DNA from: Actinomycetes bacterium
GTDB taxonomy: Bacteria > Actinomycetota > Actinomycetes > Actinomycetales > Cellulomonadaceae
Direction of reading: 5' to 3'
NCBI GenBank assembly: GCA_023462275.1
Contig: JAEWYD010000382.1
Coordinates: 1 to 18,435, forward strand
Length of the DNA: 18,435 bases
Within the stretch, counting starts at the first letter, position 1. Every line of letters begins with the position of its first letter. The notes under the pieces are model-generated. The model was not told where the DNA came from, made no database searches, and was given only the letters and a program-made list of their open reading frames with translations. The position numbers and the translations under genes were made by a program. Below are positions 14,449 to 18,435 of this stretch, one piece after another.

Positions 14449-15310
14449 CGAGCAGGCCACCAGACTCGCGTGGACCGCATGGCAGATCGCTGTGGGGGCG
14501 GGCGGCATCGCACGTGCCCTGACCTTCCCGTCCGGGCACGTGGCTGCCGGGCTGTTCGTCGTCGCGCGCCTCCACGACACGGGGCACCCACCGACTGAGC
14601 GAGACCGGCGTCGGTTCCTCAGGCGCCTGGCGGCGGCGCGCGTGGCGGTCCTGCTCGGGACGTCGGCGCGTCTGGCCGGAGCGATCGGCCGCGGGTTGCC
14701 CCCGCGGCTCCGGGCCGGCGCAGCCGCGCTCGCCGCCCTGGAGACGGCCGGCACGCTCGTCCTCGAGTGGGAGTCGCAGCGCGAGATGGCGGGGTTCGGT
14801 GGCTACTACCAGCACATCTGGCTCGGTAGCGCGCTTGCGGGTGGGGCGGTCGCCGGCCAGGTGCTCACCGCCGACGACGTCGCCGTCGAGCGGCTCACGA
14901 TCTCGATCGCCCGGGCGTACTACGGCTCCCTCTACTCGGTGTCGGGCGTGTCGAAGATCCGCCGATCGGGGCGTAACGCCCTCGGGCCCACGGTGCTGCG
15001 CCATGCCGAGCTGACGTACGGGCCCGAAGGAGCGGTACTGCTTCCGGCCGGCCTGCTGCGAGCCGTGGGACCCGCCGCCGTGGTGCTGGAGTGCGCAGCC
15101 GGCCCCCTCGCGATGAGCGGGCGACGAGCGGCCGCGGTCTCCGGAGCGCTGCTGGGGCTGCTCCACCTGGGGCTGTTCGCGCGCCTTCGCATCTCGTTCT
15201 GGCACCTTGCCGCTCCGGCTGTGGCCACGCTGTCGGGTGAGGTGGTCGCTGAGCACCTCCGCCGGCTCCGTCCGGGCGCGCGTCGCGGCCGCGCAGGACG
15301 ACGGCGGTAG
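14429..15310 (+). CDS. HTTM/SdpB-like multi-pass membrane protein
   Basis: This 293-residue protein has about six to eight hydrophobic segments. Its best signature is AYYGSLYSVSGVSKIRRSG, around 162-180, which fits the HTTM pattern (aromatic, GxxK, then a turn and G). HTTM domains occur in vitamin-K-dependent gamma-carboxylase and in SdpB, which with SdpA is needed to mature the Bacillus SDP toxin. A modifying or maturation role at the membrane is therefore possible. The ATG at 14429 has GAGG 8 nt upstream and overlaps the previous gene; another ATG at 14435 is less well placed. The C-terminus is very basic. The assignment is tentative, but the membrane location is sure. Confidence 0.6.
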   Translation: MPMPRRDEQATRLAWTAWQIAVGAGGIARALTFPSGHVAAGLFVVARLHDTGHPPTERDRRRFLRRLAAARVAVLLGTSARLAGAIGRGLPPRLRAGAAALAALETAGTLVLEWESQREMAGFGGYYQHIWLGSALAGGAVAGQVLTADDVAVERLTISIARAYYGSLYSVSGVSKIRRSGRNALGPTVLRHAELTYGPEGAVLLPAGLLRAVGPAAVVLECAAGPLAMSGRRAAAVSGALLGLLHLGLFARLRISFWHLAAPAVATLSGEVVAEHLRRLRPGARRGRAGRRR

Positions 15311-15322
15311 ACGTCCAGACGC

Positions 15323-15390
15323 CGGGCCTCCTGGCCTGCGCCGGACGACCGCCTCAGGTCCGAGCAAACGGTGCCCCAGGTCCCCGGACC
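15323..15390. terminator. Candidate bidirectional terminator between convergent genes
   Basis: The 91-bp gap 15311-15401 separates the converging HTTM-like and azoreductase genes. It contains CGGGCC/GGCCTG (15323-15338, TCCT loop, one G-U) and GGTCCG/CGGACC (15357-15362 and 15385-15390). Both hairpins are short and lack T-runs, so termination here is inferred mainly from the gene order. Confidence 0.35.
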
Positions 15391-15401
15391 AAGCCCGCGA
15401 C

Positions 15402-16046
15402 CTACCGCGCGGCGACCAGCGACGCCGCCCGTGCACCCGCCTCGTACGCGGCCTCCTGGGCCGCCTTCCGCAGCAGCGCCGCGGTCTCGATGAACGGGTC
15501 CATGGCGGGGTTGACGCCGGCCAGCGTCAGCTCCCGCTCGACGACGGTGAGGTCGGCACCCCAGACGTCGCCCACGATCCGGCGCAGGTAGGCGGTGTTG
15601 TGGTCCCAGCCCTCCCGCGGGGTGCCGGGTGCGTATCCGCCGCCACGCGTCGTCACCAGGACCGTGGGCTTTCCTTCGAGCAATTGCTCTCCACTCGTGC
15701 CGCCAGCGATGGCCAGGTCGATCCACGTCTTGACGTGCTGGGACACACCCCAGTTGTAGAGGGGCAGAGCGAAGATCGCGCCGTCCGCGTGGCGCAGCTC
15801 GTCGGCGAGGGTCCGGGCGAGTGCCATGGCATCCCGCTGTTCCGGCGTGCGCTGGTCCTCGGGGGTGAAGCTGCCGCCGATCGCCGCCGCCCACGCGTGG
15901 GCGGGGAGCGGGTCGGCGGCCAGGTGGCGTCGGACGACGGACGTGCCGGGCGCGGCCGCCGACCACCCGGCCTCGGCGTGGTCGGCGAGCTCGCTGCTCG
16001 CGGAACGGGACCCCTGGATGCTCGCGTCGATACGCAGGACGGACAT
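15402..16046 (-). CDS. azoR: FMN-dependent NADH-azoreductase-like flavoprotein
   Basis: This 214-residue protein has the flavodoxin-like fold of AzoR/NQO-type reductases. The FMN-phosphate loop is ASIQGSRSASS (8-18). FALPLYNWGVSQHVKTWIDL lies around 91-110 and matches the PMYNFxxPxxLKxWIDxV flavin-binding region. TTRGGGYAPG follows. Such enzymes pass two electrons from NAD(P)H to quinones or azo compounds, often as a defence against electrophiles. AAGGGAG lies 6 nt before the ATG at 16046. The gene diverges from a MarR regulator across two matching operators, a classic arrangement for electrophile- or phenol-induced reductases. The family is sure; the exact substrate and the symbol are tentative. 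Confidence 0.85.
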   Translation of the reverse strand: MSVLRIDASIQGSRSASSELADHAEAGWSAAAPGTSVVRRHLAADPLPAHAWAAAIGGSFTPEDQRTPEQRDAMALARTLADELRHADGAIFALPLYNWGVSQHVKTWIDLAIAGGTSGEQLLEGKPTVLVTTRGGGYAPGTPREGWDHNTAYLRRIVGDVWGADLTVVERELTLAGVNPAMDPFIETAALLRKAAQEAAYEAGARAASLVAAR

Positions 16047-16061
16047 GTGTGCTCCCTTGGC

Positions 16062-16073
16062 TTGAACGTTCAA
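16062..16073. promoter_or_regulatory. MarR-type operator 1 (TTGAACGTTCAA)
   Basis: This is a perfect 12-bp palindrome 15 nt upstream of the azoreductase start. It shares TTGAA-N2-TTCAA with the second operator, the centres being 32 bp apart (three helical turns). Confidence 0.7.
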
Positions 16074-16089
16074 CCCAGGGTCGCACGCG

Positions 16090-16109
16090 GGACTTGAACA
16101 TTCAAGTCC
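16090..16109. promoter_or_regulatory. MarR-type operator 2
   Basis: GGACTTGAA (16090-16098) and TTCAAGTCC (16101-16109) are perfect 9-bp arms with a 2-bp spacer. The site ends 15 nt before the MarR start codon. It should allow the regulator to repress itself and the azoreductase. Confidence 0.75.
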
Positions 16110-16112
16110 GGC

Positions 16113-16118
16113 TACGAT
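16113..16118 (+). promoter_or_regulatory. Likely -10 box of the MarR gene, giving a leaderless mRNA
   Basis: TACGAT lies 6 nt before the GTG at 16125, so transcription would start at or next to the start codon. No Shine-Dalgarno is present, and operator 2 overlaps the -35 region. Confidence 0.5.
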
Positions 16119-16124
16119 GAACGC

Positions 16125-16631
16125 GTGTCCGACACCCCTCCGTGGCTCGACCGCGACGAGCGGCACGCCTGGATGTCCCTCATCGCCATGCTCATGAGCG
16201 TCCCGTCCGCGATCGACGCCCAGCTCAAGCGGGACTCCGGCCTCAACTTCTTCGAGTACTCGATCCTGTCCCAGCTCTCTGCGGCCCCGGGGCGGCGGCT
16301 GCAGATGAGCCGGCTCGCCCAGATGGCCGGCGGCACCCTGTCGCGGCTCTCGCACGCCGCGAGCCGCCTGGAGGAGCGGGCTCTGGTCCGCCGGTACGTG
16401 GTCACCGACGAGGCCAGGTGCACCGAGCTGGCCCTGACCGACGACGGCACGGCGTTCCTCGAGGCGGCGGCGCCCGGTCACGTCCGCGAGGCCCGCCGCC
16501 TGGTCTTCGACGCGCTCACGCCGGAGCAGGTCGCGCAGCTCACGGACATCGCGCAGGCGATCACGACGACCGCGTCGCCGGAGGTCGCCCGGGCGCTGCG
16601 CGAGGCGATGGTCGCCGCCGACCGCCTGTAG
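16125..16631 (+). CDS. MarR-family transcriptional regulator
   Basis: This 168-residue protein has an N-terminal helical dimerisation part, a winged helix-turn-helix (about 42-108) and C-terminal helices. FFEYSILSQLSAAPGRRLQMSRLAQ leads into the recognition-helix region GGTLSRLSHAASRLEERALVRR, and the wing is YVVTDEARCTELALTDDG. This is the standard MarR order. The divergent azoreductase and the two palindromes make it the likely repressor of both genes, released by a quinone or other electrophile. A Cys (in EARCTEL) sits in the wing and could sense oxidants, which is speculation. The GTG at 16125 is the only start consistent with the frame and the -10 box. Confidence 0.9.
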   Translation: MSDTPPWLDRDERHAWMSLIAMLMSVPSAIDAQLKRDSGLNFFEYSILSQLSAAPGRRLQMSRLAQMAGGTLSRLSHAASRLEERALVRRYVVTDEARCTELALTDDGTAFLEAAAPGHVREARRLVFDALTPEQVAQLTDIAQAITTTASPEVARALREAMVAADRL

Positions 16632-16633
16632 CC

Positions 16634-16667
16634 GCCCGGCGCGCCCGCCGGACTGCACCCGCCGGGC
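16634..16667. terminator. Candidate terminator between convergent MarR and small-protein genes
   Basis: GCCCGGCG (16634-16641) and CGCCGGGC (16660-16667) form a perfect 8-bp stem with an 18-nt loop, in the 62-bp gap between converging genes. There is no T-run on either side. Confidence 0.4.
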
Positions 16668-16693
16668 CGCACCCGTCCCGCCGCGCCTCGCCC

Positions 16694-17017
16694 CTACCGC
16701 TCCGGCGGCAGGTCGTCCGGCGTCGCGTCGGGGTGCTGGCGGACGGCCTCGACGACGGCGCGCCACTCCTCCTGCAGGGCGCCCCCGCCCCAGTGGTAGT
16801 CCTGGCGGACGAGGAAGAACGCCCAGCCGCGCAGCAGGTCGATGCCGCACCACTCCGGGACGCGCCCCGTCTCCTTGTACTCAGTGGTCGCCGGCTCCAG
16901 GAGCTGCCCAAGCGCGGGCACCGTCCCGGCCAGCCGTCGGTACCCGTCGTAGCGGTACGCCCACGCGATCTCCTCCGACGTGGCGTCGCTCGTCGGCCAG
17001 GGCGACGGCCCGCTCAC
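16694..17017 (-). CDS. Conserved-looking small protein of unknown function
   Basis: This 107-residue soluble, acidic and tryptophan-rich protein contains AWAYRYDGYRRLAG (18-31), EYKETGRVPEWCGIDLLRGW (46-65) and FFLVRQDYHWGGG (67-79). I do not recognise a named family. The composition and the absence of arginine-rich noise support real coding. The start is GTG at 17017; no strong Shine-Dalgarno precedes it, but its GTGA overlaps the stop of a 10-codon frame (17014-17046), which may supply coupling. It follows the glycosyltransferase gene on the same strand by 53 bp. Confidence 0.65.
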   Translation of the reverse strand: MSGPSPWPTSDATSEEIAWAYRYDGYRRLAGTVPALGQLLEPATTEYKETGRVPEWCGIDLLRGWAFFLVRQDYHWGGGALQEEWRAVVEAVRQHPDATPDDLPPER

Positions 17018-17070
17018 GCGTCGGCCCGGTCGGTGCGCACGGTCATCACGCCCCTAGTGTGCCGCGCCGC

Positions 17071-18435
17071 TCACGCGTTCAGGTGCCGCACGTCGTCCCA
17101 CACCTGGCTCCAGGGCGCCGTCGGGCCCGCGCAGACCAGCACCGGCCCGCCCTGCTCCTCGTTGTCCACGTCGAGCCCGTTGTCGACGCTTGCCGCCTCG
17201 CGGCAGCCGCGCGCCCAGCCCGGCGCCTTCCAGAACCCGACCAGCACGACCGGCCCGACGACGTCGTCAGGCGGCGGGCCCCAGTCGCCGTACGCGTTGT
17301 GCCCGGAGAAGACGCGCGCGGGCGTGCCGTACCACTCGAGCGCGCCGGCCTCGCCGTAGTTCGCGGTCACGACGACGGCCGCCCCCTCGTCCGCCACCAC
17401 ACCGTTCACGGTCTGCACGAACGCGGGCCACCCGATCATCTCCGCCTGGGTCTCGTCGATCGGCGCCAGCGGGGAGGACGCGTAGGCGGAGACGGGCAGC
17501 ACCGGGAGCGCGATGGGCCAGCCGACGACGGCGGCGGCCGCCAGCACCCACCGGGCCCGCCGCACCCGCGGCGCCGGCCAGGCCCGGCACAGCTCCACCG
17601 CGCCCGCGGCGACGAGCGCCGGCAGCAGCCCGGCCAGGTAGTAGGCCTTGCCGCCGGTCGCGAAGAAGCCCAGGGCGAGGATCGCGAAGGCCCAGGCCAG
17701 CGGCTTGGCCCGGACCAGCTCGGGCGACCGTGCGAGGCGCCGCCAGCCGTACCCCCACAGCACCGCCGCCACCGGGCTGACCAGCGCCACCAGGAGCACC
17801 ACGTACCCGACGCGCTCCTGCGGCACCAGGTACTCGTCGCGGATCTGTCCCGCGAGCGTGAGCTGCGGCCACCCGTGCCGGGCCTGCCACACGAGGTTCG
17901 GTGCCCACAGCACGAGCGCGATCCCCACCCCCGCCCACGTCCACCAGGACCGCAGGTGGTGCCGCACGGCTGGCGTGGCCGCCACCCCCAGGGCCAGGGC
18001 GCCCAGCAGGAACGCGACGAGGTGCTTGTCGAGCAGCCCGACGCCGGCCACCGCGCCCACCGCGAGCCACCCGCGCGGCCGGTCCCGCACCACGGTCCGC
18101 GTCACGAGCAGCGTGAGGGCGACCCAGACGAGCGTGTCGGTGGTCGCGGTGGACAGCCAGTGCCCCAGCCCGACCACCACCACGCCGGTGCCGACGGTCA
18201 CGGCCGTCAGCACCTGGGCGTCGCGCGCCCCGCCGAGCTCGCGCGCGACCAGCGCGGCCAGCACGACGGCCGCCGCCGTCATCACGGCCGCCGGCGCGTG
18301 CAGCGCCACGAGCGACCCGGGCGCGACGACGTCGGCCAGGTGCGCCAGCAGCGGCGTCAGCGGCGGCTGGTCGGCGAAGCCCCAGTCGAGGTGGCGGCCC
18401 GCGGCGAGGAAGTACAGCTCGTCGCGGTGCGGGCC
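17071..18435 (-). CDS. GT39/ArnT-like membrane glycosyltransferase (5' part beyond the window)
   Basis: The frame is open to the right edge, so only the C-terminal 454 residues are seen. The visible part opens with the signature RDELYF, then GRHLDWGFADQPPLTPLLA. This motif is typical of PMT/ArnT-type GT-C glycosyltransferases, in which the Asp-Glu in the first outer loop serves catalysis with a polyprenyl-phosphate sugar donor. About ten hydrophobic segments follow, then a C-terminal outer domain (about 320-454) with VVVTANYGEAGALEWYG. It probably transfers a sugar on the outer face of the membrane to a protein, lipid or wall polymer. Starting the gene at the internal GTG at 18309 would cut off the catalytic loop, so a start beyond 18435 is preferred. 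Confidence 0.88.
   Translation of the reverse strand, partial: GPHRDELYFLAAGRHLDWGFADQPPLTPLLAHLADVVAPGSLVALHAPAAVMTAAAVVLAALVARELGGARDAQVLTAVTVGTGVVVVGLGHWLSTATTDTLVWVALTLLVTRTVVRDRPRGWLAVGAVAGVGLLDKHLVAFLLGALALGVAATPAVRHHLRSWWTWAGVGIALVLWAPNLVWQARHGWPQLTLAGQIRDEYLVPQERVGYVVLLVALVSPVAAVLWGYGWRRLARSPELVRAKPLAWAFAILALGFFATGGKAYYLAGLLPALVAAGAVELCRAWPAPRVRRARWVLAAAAVVGWPIALPVLPVSAYASSPLAPIDETQAEMIGWPAFVQTVNGVVADEGAAVVVTANYGEAGALEWYGTPARVFSGHNAYGDWGPPPDDVVGPVVLVGFWKAPGWARGCREAASVDNGLDVDNEEQGGPVLVCAGPTAPWSQVWDDVRHLNA

Noticed and set aside
9248..15310. Daptide, lanthipeptide, lasso or thiopeptide operon
   Set aside because: No aminotransferase, decarboxylase, LanB/M/C, YcaO, asparagine-synthetase-like cyclase or radical SAM gene is present.
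13917..15310. Long minus-strand frames opposite the membrane-protein genes
   Set aside because: Arg/Ser/Pro-rich antisense frames without domains; the plus frames have overlapping starts and hydrophobic helices.
18309..18435. Start of the glycosyltransferase at the internal GTG at 18309
   Set aside because: In-frame sequence to the window edge encodes the RDELYF and DQPPLTPLLA catalytic region, so the gene begins beyond the window.

Overview
The window is high-GC actinobacterial DNA with nearly all third codon positions G or C, frequent GTG starts and GC-rich Shine-Dalgarno sites. The cluster of secreted S-layer-homology (SLH) proteins, a CHAP amidase and a c-di-GMP EAL protein points to a Micrococcales genus of the Cellulomonas/Oerskovia/Isoptericola kind. 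That placement is an inference from gene style; there is no rRNA or other marker here.

Left part (18-7600), cell-surface region. On the minus strand an integral-membrane EAL phosphodiesterase (start 3733) is followed by two paralogous secreted CAP-SLH proteins (starts 2456 and 1121). On the plus strand lie a DoxX-like membrane protein (3975-5069), a VOC/glyoxalase-fold protein (5187-5648) and a modular CHAP-SLH cell-wall hydrolase (5801-7600), which ends at a strong 15-bp stem-loop. A 17-bp motif recurs at almost the same distance upstream of the EAL gene and of the distal CAP-SLH gene.

Middle part (7601-8913). A membrane-anchored or secreted staphylococcal-nuclease-type nuclease (7772-8821) carries an Ala/Glu coiled-coil tail. 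It is followed by tRNA-Lys(UUU) on the minus strand.

Accessory operon (9248-15310), the most interesting part. A 38-codon gene with a good ribosome-binding site encodes an acidic-leader, basic-linker peptide ending in a short Cys-x-Cys tail. It looks like a precursor of a ribosomally made, modified peptide (RiPP). A 16-bp stem-loop separates it from six genes that all run the same way; each of the five later ones overlaps its predecessor. They encode a GRDP-like WHxH protein, an MFS exporter, an M3-like HExxH metallopeptidase homologue, a Gfo/Idh/MocA oxidoreductase, a small one-helix membrane protein and an HTTM-like multi-pass protein. The last two resemble an SdpA/SdpB-type maturation pair. 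No lanthipeptide, YcaO, radical-SAM or lasso enzyme is visible, so this could be an undescribed peptide system.

Right part (15311-18435). An FMN-dependent NADH-azoreductase-like gene (minus) and a MarR regulator (plus, probably leaderless) diverge across two TTGAA-N2-TTCAA operators. A conserved small protein of unknown function and the C-terminal 454 residues of a GT39/ArnT-like membrane glycosyltransferase, cut by the right edge, complete the window. No insertion sequence, CRISPR array or phage gene was seen.
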